64,000 nucleotides of DNA from Brachionus manjavacas (GCA_019054805.1 JAHQIY010000004.1:1302001-1366000); one strand, 5' to 3'. Shown: positions 1 to 13,330, numbered from the stretch's first letter. The notes: generated from the sequence alone by a model not told the origin. Translations and numbers: made by a program.

Positions 1-884
1 TATAAAGTAAAACAAAATCTTAATCAGTATTTTGAATTTTGCCATTCAAAATTAAACCTTGTTTCGCTGTAATATATTTTAATTGATATTGATATATCAT
101 TTGAAGACATAATTTGTATACCTTGATGCGAATTTTAAATTTGTCTTTAAAGTTTTCAACTAAAGATTTTAAAGAGAAGAGTCAATTAAAGATCAATCAG
201 AAAAAAAGAAAGTTTTTTTTTAAATTAAATAATTTTTTTGTGTTTAATTTAAAAAATATATTTCATCATTTTAATTAAGATCATCAAATCTATTAGGTTT
301 TGATCACGTGATCATGAACTTCAAGTTGCCAAAAAAAAGTTCACTTTGTTAGACGGTTTTACTATACTGATGTTCATAATTTTGACAGACAAAAAAAATT
401 TGTTCTATTGACCAAACTTTGTACAAATATTTAAAAATTAAGAAAATTAAAAATCTAGTTGTTCCATAGTTATCTAAAAGAAAAATAGCAATCATTCAAT
501 CAAGATTATGTATAATAAAGACATTATTTTAAAGAGCATTAAAAAATGATTAAAATGAACAATTCAATTTTAATTTTTTTTCCAAAAAAATGGCCTGCAA
601 TTCACCAGATTTGTATTCAGAATTTTTGTCAATAGAATAATTTGAGCAAATGAAGAGGAACAAAAGACACTCAAACTTGGAAGAATTTAAAAAAGGAATA
701 TAATTTTCCGTGAAGAAAAGTGCAAAAATAAGAGATAAGAAGCCGTGAAAAGATTTAGCTCTAAAGTAAGAAAAGTAGAAGATGTAAACTAGTTAAACCA
801 CAATGTGTTATATATTTTTTTAAAGCAAAGTTCAGACATAATTAATTGGTTTTCCTATTTCATTTACTTAAGTACTTTATTAAG
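1..884. other. AT-rich DNA without a gene
   Basis: No coding frame or RNA gene seen. A palindrome TGATCACGTGATCA lies at about 302-315; its core recurs at about 5992. Confidence 0.6.
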
Positions 885-892
885 GCATTATC

Positions 893-1016
893 CAGAGTTG
901 GTCAAAAGTTAAACTTTAAAGTCAGAATCGTTAAAAGTCAAACTCAAAGTAGACTTTGACTTCAAATAATTTTTAAGTCAAAGTCAAGTCTGGACTTTGA
1001 CTTTTGACCAGCTCTG
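893..1016. mobile_element. Short hAT-type MITE, CAGAGTTGGTCAAAAG family
   Basis: 124 bases with inverted ends CAGAGTTGGTCAAAAGT and ACTTTTGACCAGCTCTG. Flanks GCATTATC (885-892) and GCATAATC (1017-1024) agree at 7 of 8 bases. It is full of GACTTTGACTT/AAGTCAAAGTC boxes. Same family as 14393-14733. Confidence 0.75.
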
Positions 1017-1024
1017 GCATAATC

Positions 1025-3790
1025 TGTTACAAAGTGAGTACACACAATTTTAAAGTTTTTTTAAATATGATTAAAAAATTTATTGAAAAAAAAGAAAATT
1101 AATTAAAAGATAAATTTTAAAAGCTAATATTTTTCCAGCCTAAAAACTTCTATTTTAAAAGAGGACTTCTATCTTTTATCTTTATATTCTTTTAATTATT
1201 ATTTCGAAAAACTTAATAAATTTGACATTTAAAAGTTACAGGACGTCACTGAGCCGTAGTGCATTTCGGCCAAATATTTTTTTCGTATTTTAGTGATTTT
1301 ATCCTTTTTGTACTCTATGTAATATATTTTTTTATTTGTATTTTTTTTATGTTCCAGCAATTAAAAATGTTTGGCTGACCGGTGGATAACCACGAGTCAG
1401 TCAGTTTTATTAGATTAAAATAAAGAAAAATTTTGTTCTGTATTAAATATTTTTTTTTTTATATTTTTGTTATGTTCCAGCAATTAGAAACTTCCACACT
1501 ATCAAAACTTATCAATTATTCGGAATTGGAATATATAGCTCCTTTCTGCCTAGTTTAAAAAACAAGAGAAAGTTGATCAGCGTTTCTGATCCATACTTCA
1601 GCTATTTTATCATGGACCATATCCAATAAGCACATATATTGGAAGCTCATATTTTAATCTACAAGATGGTTTAATGTGGCGGATTAAGTATTTCATTCTA
1701 AAAAAAAAATATGGAAATATTTTTTATTTGGCTTAGTTTTGGTTAAAAAAAAGTACTTAAGTTAAAAAATTAAAAAGAAGATTTAAATGATAAGAATTTT
1801 TCAAAGTTTTTTAAAATTAGACAATCTAGCATTTTTAGTTATTTAGATTCAATTATAATTTTTTATTTAATTTAAGACCCATGGAAAATTGTAATTAAAA
1901 TCAGTTTTTTTTTAAAAATAATTTAATTTACACAAAAGGTTAATGATTACAAGAATTTAATTAAATTCAAATATAAAAAATGAATTCAAGCAGTTGAAGC
2001 CAGTCACTTGACACGATTCAATTGAAGCCAAATTTCTTTAATATCAGCTTGACAAACTAAAAAATTGAAAATTTTCAAAATCAAAATCAACTAGTAGACA
2101 AACCAAGTTCTTAGTCTAAGTAAGACCTTAATCAATGTTTAATAGATTACTTAAACAGTAAAAATTGTTTTATTTTATTTTTTTATTTAATAATTGAATT
2201 ATCCTCCTTTTGAGGAGAAGTAAATTTAAAAGTTTCAAAAAAAAGAAAATAAAGATAAAAATTGGATTTTTTAGTGAGAATAAAAAAAAATATATAAAAA
2301 TGTAAAAAAATAAATAAAAAAAGCATCTTTAGATAATTGAATTTTTGTGTAGTTTAATTAATTTATTTATCCAAATACTTTGTTAATTTTTTTTAAAAAC
2401 AAGTAAAAATTTCTAAATTCAATTTAAATTTTTGAGTTTATTCAAGGTAAAATTGGCATCGTGAAATTCTTCATTTTTTGATAAATTAGTATTAAAGATG
2501 TTTAAACCTCATTCATCATAAAAATAGAGGGACCAGTTTCGACTGAGTAATAATTGCGGTGTAGATGATCAACTCGATGCAGTAGCCTCTGTGTCAGATT
2601 GGAGCCGTTGCTCAAAAAGGTACTTGAAAAGGAGATGAGCGCCTCCCCATTATCCAATAGGATAGAATAGGGACAATTATTATTATAGTATTAAAGATAA
2701 TTAAAATTTAAAAAAAACAAAAATAAACCCAGAAAAGCGGGTTCAGACGAAGGTTTACCTGCCATTCGAACGTTCCTTGGGAATCCCAAAACATATTTAA
2801 AATAAATAAATAAAATAACCAAATATAATTTAAAAAGTACTTCAACATACTTTATTGCACCTTTAAAATATACAACAAAGTATGTTGCAGTATTTAAATA
2901 TAATTTATTTTTTATCTAATTTTAGTATTTATTTAAAAAAAAAAATCCGTTCAATTTGTTTTTCAATATCACAATACTAAAAAATTTAGAAAATGCATTT
3001 TATAAAATTTATACATGTAATTTTAAAAGAAGAAAAAATCAAAATTTGATTGATTTTATATTCTTTTTTTGAAAACGTTTCAATACTTGTTAATTTTTCC
3101 AAGTTTTACTTTTTACATCGTCAACAAGACTTTCATTAGAATAAATAGTAATTATTTTTTTTCAAAATCAATAAGATTTTATTTATCAAAATGGAATGAA
3201 TCAACAAAACAAATCGCCTCAATTTCAAAATAGCTTAAATTAGACAAGATCCATTCGAGTCTTTTGACAAAATTTTTTGTTCACACTCAAAACAAATTAG
3301 TTTTTTAAGATTCAACTTACCTTTTTTGGTGAATATGAAAGAATTTCTGCAATAGAAAAGACTCAAAAAAACTCTTGGTGATTATGTAACCAAATAACTA
3401 AATAAAATTCCAAAAATCAAAGGTAAAGTTTAAAATTCTCAGAAAAATAGAACTAAAATTAGTTTATTTAAAAAAAGCCTATTTTTTAAAATCCGTACCC
3501 AAAGACCGGACTTTCAAAGAAGCTTGGAACAAAGCTAATAATAGCTTAGAAGCAAAATAGCCTGAAAATTAAGCCTATTATGTCAGCTTTTGCTTCTTAG
3601 TTCATTTTTTATTTGTAAATTTTGATTTAAGGCAACAAAAATATATTTTAGTTTTTGAATTTAAAATTACGGTCATTTTTGGTCAAAAAGACAATAAATT
3701 TTTCATATTTTAGGTAAATACACATATTTATGATATGGACAAACAGATGAGATAAATTTTTATTTTAGTAATAGTAACATTAGTAGCAGA
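1025..3790. other. AT-rich DNA without a gene
   Basis: Apart from the 2525-2690 island, only short repeats are visible: two TATGTTCCAGCAATTA copies (near 1350 and 1470) and a GCGGGTTCAGACGAAGG box near 2738 followed by an AAATAAATAAATAAA tail. Confidence 0.55.
2525..2690. repeat. GC-richer SINE- or LINE-end-like segment with ATT tail
   Basis: A ~165-base island (GGGACCAGTTTCGACTGAG ... CCCCATTATCCAATAGGATA) ending in ACAATTATTATTATA, as at the 3' end of many non-LTR elements. No clear tRNA-type promoter boxes and no coding match. Confidence 0.35.
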
Positions 3791-3796
3791 ATATGC

Positions 3797-4315
3797 TGCG
3801 ACAGTATTGGGTTAAGCTTCTTCGAAGCTATGGTAGTAAATTGGACTGTTTTATCAGCCATGTCCTCTTAAGTTGTTAGACTGATTTCGAGAAAAATTAA
3901 TACCATTTTCAAAATTGATAGTTTCATATCCGTTAATAATTTTAAACAGTTGGATTTAGCCTCTCATCCGTCTTATTTTGAGCTTAGTTAAGTTAAACAT
4001 TTCCAGTCTTTTCGAGTCATATTTTCGAAGTGGAGGGATTATTCTTGCCACTCTTCTTTGGATATTCTCGATTTCAGAAATAACTTTTTCAAGAAATGGA
4101 CACCATGAGCTAATGGCAAACTTTTAGTGAGGTTTAACCAGTGCTGTGTAAAGCATTCTGAATGTATCAATGTTTAAATTCCTGAAAGTCCTAGCAATCA
4201 TGCCCAAAATACGGTTTCCACGACTAGTACAGTATTTTACTTGGTTTTTCCACTTCAAGTCATTTCGAATATAAATACCTAGATCTTTTTCAAGATTTGT
4301 GTTAGATTTGTTTTT
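3797..4315 (-). pseudogene. LINE reverse-transcriptase C-terminal fragment
   Basis: The minus strand reads DLGIYIRNDLKWKNQVKYC, then NRILGMIARTFRNLNIDTF, SSWCPFLEKVISEIENIQRR, RRMRG and KIINGYETINFENGINFS. This is the region after the catalytic domain of CR1/Jockey-type non-LTR reverse transcriptases. Stops replace a residue after LVKPH and after RRMRG. The upstream catalytic domain is absent: a 5'-truncated, dead copy. Confidence 0.8.
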
Positions 4316-4449
4316 TTTTCCGTATCAACTAAATATTGTATAATTAAATAAATGATTTTTTGAGCCAGCATGCATTACACCCCATTTTTCGATTTATTTT
4401 TTCAGCTGAATAAATTTTTGTTTTTTTTGGAATGAAAAGTTTTTGTTAA

Positions 4450-5016
4450 CACGCAAATTACTGTCGGGTTTTTCGGACCCTCTTTGGTGTTTTTATATCG
4501 ATAAAAAATTCTTTGTTCTTTCATGTCACAATTTTCTCAAAAGCTGTTAGCATTAGCATATTCTAAAGGATTTTAGTTAATAGAAAAAAAAATCAGAAAT
4601 TTTTTTTCTGCAAAAAAAAATATTTCATGAACTACCTTCGGGTTTTTCGAACCCGTTTTCTTATATTTCTTAAATAGATGTATTCAAAAGTGTTTTTTTT
4701 AGTTGAATTTTTAAATTTAATCAAACTAAAATATTTTAGAGCATTAAAATTCTAAAGTTAAAAAATTAAATTAAATATCTCTAAGATTTTCTGCCCCAAA
4801 AGCCCTTTAAAATTATGAGAAACGCTGATGAAACCCAATTAATTTACTCAAACAAAGAAAATTGGGATTTTAGCGATAGGGAAAATAATTAACAGGATTC
4901 TGAACCAGAAATATCAATTGATTGTAAAGAATTTGATAGTTATCTTGTATCTGATGATGATAATGATGATGATGTAGAGAGTCACATTCAATGGTTGCCA
5001 AAAGGCTTCATGTGAA
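4450..5016 (+). other. Possible piggyBac-like remnant
   Basis: Two similar boxes, CGGGTTTTTCGGACCC (near 4463) and CGGGTTTTTCGAACCC (near 4629), precede a frame from ATG 4815 (MRNADETQLIYSNKENW, one stop, then DCKEFDSYLVSDDDNDDDVE). An acidic N-terminus after CCC-type ends is typical of piggyBac transposases, but no catalytic domain follows. Confidence 0.25.
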
Positions 5017-6835
5017 TCATGTTTACATGAGATGCTAGTGAGAGCTTTGTGTGTTAAGCCATGAAATCCGAAAAAAACTCTAAAAGATTTTAAGATTATT
5101 TATTTATGACTCGTTTTTATCATTAAACCGTTTTATTAAGAAATAATTAAACAAAAATTTGGGGAAATATATCATTTTTATCCAAATTTTTATAAGCTTT
5201 TTTTTTGTTTTAGTTTTGTTTTTAAAAAAGGAAAATATGTTTTTTGAAAAATTAATATTAGAATTTTATTTTATTCTGTCAATGAGACTTAAAATTTTTT
5301 AATAATAATAAAAAGCTGAGTCATAATAAGCTAATTTATTTTTTTGCAGATTCTTTCGTGGAATTTTTTGAAATCTTTATTAAAATTTTGTAGAAACTTA
5401 GAGACCTTCTCTGAAAATATTTAGAAATAATACAAAAAAAGTATTGATTCCTAATCAAGTTTTCAACAAAAATCACTTTAAGACTCAAGTCTGAACTTAA
5501 TTAATTATTTTTTCACAAAAGTCAAAAATAAGTTCTTTAAATTTTACCAGCTTTCAATTTATCACTTTTTTCCATTTAAATTTACTTTGAATTTACATTC
5601 TTAGACGCTGTTCCAGAGTTATTTTAGTTGTTTTCTTAGTACAACATCTGCTAAAAATGGTAAAGACTTAATAAGAAGTTCTGAATATTTGAATATAAAG
5701 AACAAGAGACCAACATTTATTTTTTTTATCTAAATTTTTATATGAAATTTCGGCAAGGGGACTGAAAAGAAGGCGTTATGTCGTTCAGGTTAGTCCTGGG
5801 TTTTCCCAAATTAAAATTTCAAAAAAAAAAAATGAAATAAAATCTATTTTTATTTCAAATAAAAGAATTCATTTTGTACTATTAATTTTAGACAAATTTT
5901 TGTATCATCAGTTTATTTCTCACCCTTATTCACCAAACAGTTGACAGATTATTTATGAATATTAAGAATAAAAGGGGACGGCCAAAAACATGATCACGTG
6001 ATCGTAGATTTTACTGAAATTAGCTTTCACCACTTTTGTATAAGAAAATTGAAGCTAATTTTGAGGACCTGTTAGGTTCTGGTGGTGCTATAATAAGAAA
6101 TTAATAATGAAATAAACGGCCACTTCTAGCCAAACAAATAATAAAGAAAATTGAAAAAATAGGTAAAGAAAATAAAAAAAATCATATAATACTAATCCCA
6201 AATGATTATTTCTTTACACGGTGTTAATATTATTAAGTTGCTAAACGTTCGAAATCATAGTATTGCACTGTGAAACTATAGACATTTAGTTAACTGGGAT
6301 CAGTGATGTAGTCATTTAGAAAAGTTGGTAGAATTAGAGAAACATTTTTAAATTTCGGTCTAAAAATTCTAATTTTAAATATTTTTTTTCTAATTTTCAA
6401 AATTCCATTATTTTTTTGAAAACAGGTATTTGACTAAATTTTTTTACGCTAAAACTCCACAACAATGCTTTTTTCACCATTGAATTAAAATGAGATTCTG
6501 TTCAAAATTTGGCCCCAAATTTTTTTTATTGTCCAGATTCAATCTTGAGCAAGATCTTAATTAGGTTTAACTAGAAGGCGACCTTTGGAAATACTTTGAT
6601 TTAAGCACTTTTGTGGTCATTTAGAGGTCCTCGTATTTTAAATTAAAAAAACTAAATCAAAATTATCTAATCTTTATTCAACTCAAAATTTGTTATATAA
6701 AATTACATACAGGCTGAAAAGAAGGAGTTCTCTGTTCTAAGCAGCGCGGGGACCTCCCCTAAAATTATATTTAAAAAAATATTTATACTACAAATTATTA
6801 ATTAAAATTAAATTTTTTAGAAATTATTAATTATT

Positions 6836-7583
6836 GATCACCTAATATGTGATCAATAAAAGGGATTTATTTTTACTATTTTAAATAGGTGATCATAATT
6901 AAGTTTCGGTGATCAAAAAAATTTATTAAAATAAAAACTTTAGAGCCCAAATTTTAATATATTGATCGAGCAATTAAAAAAAAATAATTGTGTACTCTAC
7001 CTATATTGAGCCCACTCGTACCTGACATATACTTTCCACAATGTGGACAAGCAGTTGGATTTTAATAATAGTAATAAAAAGCTACAGCAGGAGACTTGTG
7101 GAGACTAGATGTAGTTTTGCTATGGTAGCTATCTTTTTTAAACTTTCATTAAATATGCAATATGCAGTTTGATTTTTAATTTTTTAATTTTTTTAAACTC
7201 TTTTATTTTTTTAGAAAGATGTATCAGACTAGATTGCATATTAAATTAAAACATTTTTTTGGTTGTGAGTGTCGATTTCACTCAAAAATAATTATTTACT
7301 GCTATAGCTTGTAAAAGCTTAACCCTTTTAGGGACGCAGTATTTTTTACTACTACTACTACAAGTTTTTTTTTACTACTGCAATTTTTAATGTGAATATT
7401 TTGAATTTGCAAGAATTTTTGTCCATCAAATAATTTATTAAATTATTTCTACTTTTCTAAAATATGTGACCAAATCTTAATTATGTAATCACTAGAAAGT
7501 TTTAGTGATCAATTTAAAATTTATGCGATCAGAAAAAAAATTGGTCACGATCACCGTGATCCTTGTTTGATCACATAACTTAG
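6836..7583. mobile_element. Possible MITE with TGATCA-rich ends
   Basis: TTGATCACCTAATATGTGATCA and GGTGATCA repeats on the left face GTGATCAA, ATCACCGTGATC and TGATCACATAAC on the right. The arrangement resembles the TGGTCACATAT boxes of the 10.0-kb MITE. Ends and target duplication are unresolved. Confidence 0.35.
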
Positions 7584-9912
7584 AAAACCCAGTTTTTCTA
7601 CTGTAGGTATTTAATTAGAAATGTAGACCATTAAAGTAGTTAAAATTTAAAAAGCTCTAAGTGTATTGAGCCAAAAATGTCCAATTTTTTCTTTTATTTT
7701 TTGGTATAAATTTCAATTTATTTGAAAATAAAATTGAAAAAAATAAATTTTATATTAAAAATTTTTTTATCGAAAGAAATATATTCCAAGCTCATTATAA
7801 AGTTAGCATTTTTCTTATTATTTATTTGCATATTTGAATTAAATTGTTATGCATTGATTTTGTTTTTCAAGACTGTCAATACTAATCGACCATTTATTAT
7901 TTTTTCACCAATATATAAAAATTTTACTTGCTCTATTTTCGAAACTTGTATTATTTTTCACGGAAAAATTAATATCCAAAATAAATTTGTTATCTACCAT
8001 TACATTAATTGTCAATTCAAGTTTGGATAAAAAAAAATTTTCCAATTTCAAAATGATTGATTTTAGATGTATTAGAGTTTTTATAAGAACTATTGTAGGT
8101 GATCGTATTTTTATGGATATTCTTTACTTTTGCCAATAAAAATAAAATTAATAAATGAGCTGTCATTTTTATGATGCATAATTGAAATTGGTGATTTTTC
8201 AGAAATGTTGGTGAATTAATTACAATAAGCCTTGCTAATCTTTTCAAATGTTTGCCATTTTATAAACAATAATTTTTATTTATTTATATATAAAAATTGG
8301 TAAGTTATAATATTAGTGATTTCTCTTTGTCTGAAAAAACCACACGAGGAATGGAATATTATGTAATTCTTTTCACTTTATTTTTTCATTTTTTTTTATT
8401 TATCTACTTCTTTTTTATCAATTATGCAATTTTTATATTCTTCAAATTTAAATCTCTAAATCACATATGTCTCCAATGAGGAGCTTATTATTTGGGTACT
8501 CTCTAATTAAATTAATTTTAATTTTTAATTTTTTCGCTTTACCTGAGATGTTAAGCAACAAAAAAAAGTGTAAACAATATTAACTGGATACCCTTTTAAT
8601 AGGACTTAATTATTTTTGGGAGATTTGTAAAACAAGAAATTATTCTAGCTTGAACGAAGCCTATTTTTACAAACATTTTGAAAAATTACCAGGATCTCAG
8701 AAAAACATGCTGTTTCAAAATTTTATATTAAAATTTTTCTTCACAAATTATGTTCAATAATTTTTTTTTTAAGCAGCTTCATCGTGGGCTGTTTGAAAAA
8801 GAAAAACTTTAACTTTCTGCGACTGAAAATTTTCTTGTTTAATTTTTGAAGAAAATTAATTTTTATGGTTATTTTGAAATATGAATTAAATTTTTATACA
8901 TATACTTTTTTTTGGAATTTCTTACACCTTGCAGTTAGTAATAATTATGAGCTTTTTTTTGCACTGTTTATCAAGAAAAAATTGGAGCCTGTCTGGCCCC
9001 AAAAATAAATTTTCCAAAAAATTGCTTTAATTTACTTAAATCAAGTATGTAACTAGCAAAGTTTTTTTGCATAAATCCCATGGATCAGAAGCGTTTTCTT
9101 GATTAAAATTTTTTTTCTTAAATTTTGATTTAAATTTTAGAAAAAATTTTGTTTTTTGAGTTTTTTATTTTTTTAATTTGATGCAAAAATCACAGTATAT
9201 TGCTGCATAAAGAAAACAGTATGAAAAATGTTAACATTCTAATGTGTACAATGCATTTAACCAGCGTTCTCATCAATATTTGCATATTCTCCAAGATAAA
9301 CAAGAGTTGGATTCTTTTCAAGTTTGCATGATTGCTATTAATTCTGAATCATAAGACAAGTGTTTTGACAAAGTAGAAAATATCAAACAATTCGAAATGT
9401 TTGGATAAGGATCATTTCATTATTTTCTATTTTGACACAAAACATAAATATGTTTTGTAAATATTTATTTTAAATTTAGAAAAATTAAGTTTAACCTTAC
9501 TCTTGGAAAGCTAAATAAAGAAAACTTCTCTAACTTGGATGATAATTTACGTGTCTTTTAATTAACTGGCAAACAAATATGTCTAATCACGTTCTTTTTA
9601 TGAGTCCGTTAAATGAACCCTTTTTTTCCTTTCCTATTAAGGTCATTCAATTACTTGTCTAGCACAACTAATTGAAAAGACATTGCATGAAGCATTTGCA
9701 GTGTATGTTTAGAAAACATATCAAGTCGATTCATTGAAAATTAGAGCTAAACTCTCTTTTAATCCATTATAATTTATGAATAGTTTGAAAATTTTAAATT
9801 TTTTTTAATTATGCTTCAACAATGAACAGAAATGTGGCTTCTAAGCAAAGTAGAACCCATTATAAAATTTTACCATACCATTCTATTGCATTTCAAATCA
9901 ATAATCAAACTA

Positions 9913-9946
9913 CCCTAAACACTGGATTTAGTTCCAGTGTTTAGGG
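9913..9946. repeat. Perfect 14-bp hairpin
   Basis: Arms CCCTAAACACTGGA (9913-9926) and its exact complement (9933-9946), loop TTTAGT. A related half-site CCAGTGTTTAGG occurs near 21958. No gene lies nearby for it to terminate. Confidence 0.8.
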
Positions 9947-9999
9947 AAAGTGTTTCCAAAATTTAACTATCTCTCATCTCAAATCTCCATCAAAAAAGC

Positions 10000-10584
10000 G
10001 GGTCTATTGTACTAGGTGGTCACATATTATGTGACCAATTTCCTCAATGGTGATATGTGACCAAAACTGGTCACCTAATTTTTGGAGGGGTAATATGTGA
10101 CCAAAAAGATTATTTAAAAAAATTTGGAAAAAATTACGTGACCAAAAATTTTATTATGTTACCAAAAAAAAAGATAAAATATTAGTGAAAATTATTGTCC
10201 AATTTAAATAATAAAAGTTTAGTGTTTTCTTGTCATGTGTATTTTAAGCCCTCGGCGCTCAAAATAATTGTCACATTCAGTACACTTCACTGGGCTTTTT
10301 CGTAGATTAAGCTTTTAAACTTAATCTAAGATGATGAATATTTCTTCAAAATTAAGTTTACTTTTATACAATCTCAAAATTTTATAGTATAATTGCTGAA
10401 ATTAATAAAATTATAATTAAATTAACAATCTTAATATTAGGTGACCAAAGTAGAAATTATATGACCAAATCCTGGTCACATATTACCCCTCCAAAAATTA
10501 AGTGACCAGTTTTGGTCACATATCACCATTGAGGAAATTGGTCACATAATATTTGACCAATTAGTCACCAAGTACAATAGACCC
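10000..10584. mobile_element. 585-bp MITE with perfect 8-bp target duplication
   Basis: Inverted ends start GGGTCTATTGTACT and extend over 100 bases (GGTCACATATTATGTGACC; CAATGGTGATATGTGACC). AAAAAAGC flanks it at 9992-9999 and 10585-10592. An 8-bp duplication suggests a hAT- or P-type transposase acting in trans. The ends are rich in repeated TGGTCACATAT/ATATGTGACCA boxes. No coding capacity. Confidence 0.85.
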
Positions 10585-10592
10585 AAAAAAGC

Positions 10593-11970
10593 TCCTTTTC
10601 TATTCGCCTTACTCTCAATACACTTTTAGACAAATTTTTCGACCATTTTTAAAAATATTTTTTAATTAAAATTTTTTTTTAAAATGGCATTAATATCAAC
10701 AGATGGTAATTCTGATTCCATTGAGCTCAGATTAAATACTATTTGTTTAAGCTCAATGAAATGATTGTAAATGAACTAATAATGAATAAGCGAGGCTCTT
10801 TCTTATTTTCTTACTTTTACTTGTCATATGATTTTTTTCTATATGAAAAATTAAATTTCTTTTTTTTTATTTTCTTAATTTTTATGCCTTTGCTAATTAA
10901 TTTTTTTTTTCAAAATTATTTATTATATTTTTCTTATCTGTATTCGGTTTTTTCAGTTGTCCCCCTCAATGTTCATTTTGTCACTGGACATTGTTTTCCT
11001 CAATTTTGGTTAGCTCCATTATTTAACATTAAGAAATTTTTTCTAGTTTTTTTTGTTGTTTAGATTTTGTTAACCTCTGTTTTCGAACCGCATATTTCCA
11101 TTCGAGTTTTCTTTCTAATAATCTTTGTCTTACCAGAGAATCCTTTGATTTTCGGTCATTTCACAATTTCCATTTATCTGCTAGAATGTTTGATGGCCAA
11201 GTTCTATTTTTTTAACCAAACGCACTGATCAACGATCATCGTTCTCAGTTAAAATCTTGGGTTTTTCATATCTTGGACTATTGTTGCATGAATTTGTTTG
11301 GTTAAGCCGACCAACAATAGCCCTAATATTTGATTTAGACCTGTTTTGAACATTTCTTATTTAGAAATGTGATTTTCGCAAATTAGAAGTGAATTAAGCA
11401 AAAGATGAGGGTTCGAATCGTCTCTAAGGAAATCGAAGAAAAGTAAAACACCAAAGGTTTTTCTGAAAGCGCATAATTACCTTCAAGTATGTAAATTAGT
11501 TACAAAGAAATCAAAAACTCAGTTAGGGCGATGTTAGACTGAAAGCCTACGGGAAGGTTGCAAACAGAAAATTAGAATATTTACAGCGAAACACAGATGT
11601 AGAGCCGGAACTATATCCGAAACATCAAGATGCGCTCAAACCGGTTAAAGAGTGTTAGGTATATGTGAAAGTGGCTGGACAGGGTCAGGCCAAATAACAA
11701 CAGTTCAAAGACCTTCCTTTGTTCTTTTTCTGAAATTTTCATGGTCCTATGCTCCACAAGGAGTGAATAAGGAAATTTAAAAAAAAAGAGCATTTTGGCT
11801 TTTTTTAGTTTTTAATAATTGTTATTTTATTTTTATTTGTTTTCTGTACCGAGCTAGAGATTCTTCAAAATAAATTATAACATAAAAAATAAATTTAAAT
11901 TAGCTAAAACTAGATGAAAAGAATGTTAAAAAGACATAAATTGAAATAGAGTGCAACATGTGACACATGT
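10593..11970. other. AT-rich DNA without a gene
   Basis: The frame at 10743-11063 is phenylalanine-rich low complexity. A less AT-rich part at 11080-11340 has no recognisable protein. Confidence 0.5.
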
Positions 11971-12411
11971 TTACATAGTTGAAGCTTCGGGAAAAAAAGA
12001 GAGAATAGTAATGTAAAAATTACTCAATGGTGTTGGATATTCAATATATCTCGATTCGAAACCTTCTTTGTATTCCTCCACCAGTCTTACAACCAATGGA
12101 ATAGAATGACCCAGTCCTGTCCCAACATATCTCTCGCTCAACTCAAAAAGCCGATTTGAGACTGTTAGTAATTTAAGTTTATTAAAAGCTTCATGATGCA
12201 CGATGTCGGAGGGAGTATCATATTTTAACTTAAGGATAGATCTTACTGCTGTATTCTGAATTGCTTGTAGTTTTTTGATATTATTTTCTGAAAATGAATT
12301 TAAGAAAGAAAAAGAATAGTCTAAAATTGATCCGACTAAAGATATGTTTAAATTTCCTAGTGTGTTTTGATTAAGACTCCATTTTTTGTTTGAAAAAGCC
12401 AATAAGTTCAT
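11971..12411 (-). pseudogene. LINE reverse-transcriptase C-terminal fragment (second family)
   Basis: Open for 146 codons: ISLVGSILDYSFSFLNSFSE, NIKKLQAIQNTAVRSILKLK, DIVHHEAFNKLKLLTVSNRL, FELSERYV. It matches the post-catalytic part of Jockey/CR1-like reverse transcriptases (LIRSxLDY...LQxIQNxALR...RLxxLxERY). No ATG is meaningful here, as the piece is internal. 5'-truncated insertion. The 400 bases on either side are AT-rich with no gene. Confidence 0.75.
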
Positions 12412-13094
12412 TTAATTCTGGTCCGAATAAAACATATTTTTGAGGGATTGCACTTGTCGCCAAGAACAAAACTACTAACCGTTTCTTAACTTTTTTACAG
12501 TTTAAAAAAAATTGAATGATTCGGATAGTCTTTATCTAATTAGATAAACAAATGAATGGATTGTCATTTCAATCCAATTTTTTTTTAATTTTGATCCAAG
12601 AGAATAAAAAATTTAGCCGACATAAAATTGTTTCAAAATCATGATCCTAACATTCTTTGACAGTTCTAATCAAAATAGAGACAAAAAAATCAAGCGTTTT
12701 TTAACTTTTTCACAATACTGTAAATATACTGTAAATTTCTTTGTTCCATTTGAGTTAAATTCTAGGTTTGATGATGACGATTTATGTTTATAGTGACTAG
12801 GTCACTTGGGTACTGCGGGACTTTGATTGCTTTGAACCCAAAGCAGGTCAATTAGATTCTTTTGCAGATGAAAATTTATGAATCCTTCTTTATCATCTTG
12901 AAGATATTCCTCAAGATCAACAAAGAGACTTTTATTGACATCGTTTTCAAAGAATTTCATACAACTCATTTTTTCTGATTATGCCAAAAATAGTTTTTCT
13001 AACTTTTGCCTTAGACAGTGTACCATCCTGTAAGTACTGTGCAAGATTATATTTTTTTAGGTCATTCCTAATTAAGTTGATTGTTCTGGTGGCT

Positions 13095-13330
13095 TTATGT
13101 TTTAGTCATAAAGCCAAATCTTTTAATAATAATGCATAGAAAATCTGCCGGGTCGTCTCTTGGTCGGTTAAAAGCGTATCTTTTAAACTTTCTCTGGATT
13201 GTTACCAAGGGTTTTCTGGTTCGATATAGACATCGTTAGAGTTGCAAATGGGGCATATTCTATTACCGGTCTGATCAATCCTTAATATGTAGTCATTTTT
13301 GTTCTACTAGAAGCTTCCCAGTTTTTACCA
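13095..13330 (-). pseudogene. Small LINE reverse-transcriptase fragment
   Basis: Minus-strand pieces RPVIEYAPFATL and RYAFNRPRDDPADFL in neighbouring frames match the RPxLEYA...LRxxFxxPRDTP stretch of LINE reverse transcriptases. Heavily frame-shifted. A hairpin with 11-base arms TACCACCTTTT/AAAAGGTGGTA lies at 13326-13356. Confidence 0.45.

Larger units (their letters stand above)
5020..9990. other. AT-rich DNA without a recognisable gene
   Basis: Frames of 60-102 codons at 7.7-8.5 kb are hydrophobic, low-complexity and unlike proteins. GGACTGAAAAGAAGGCGTT (near 5759) and GGCTGAAAAGAAGGAGTT (near 6712) are two copies of a short repeat also seen at about 49274 and 51776, probably LINE 3' ends. 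Confidence 0.5.

Noticed and set aside
10743..11063. 106-codon frame rich in phenylalanine
   Set aside because: Low-complexity translation of T-rich DNA with no recognisable domain.
11405..11425. GGGTTCGAATC, a tRNA B-box-like motif
   Set aside because: No matching A box, no T-stem pairing and no acceptor stem around it.
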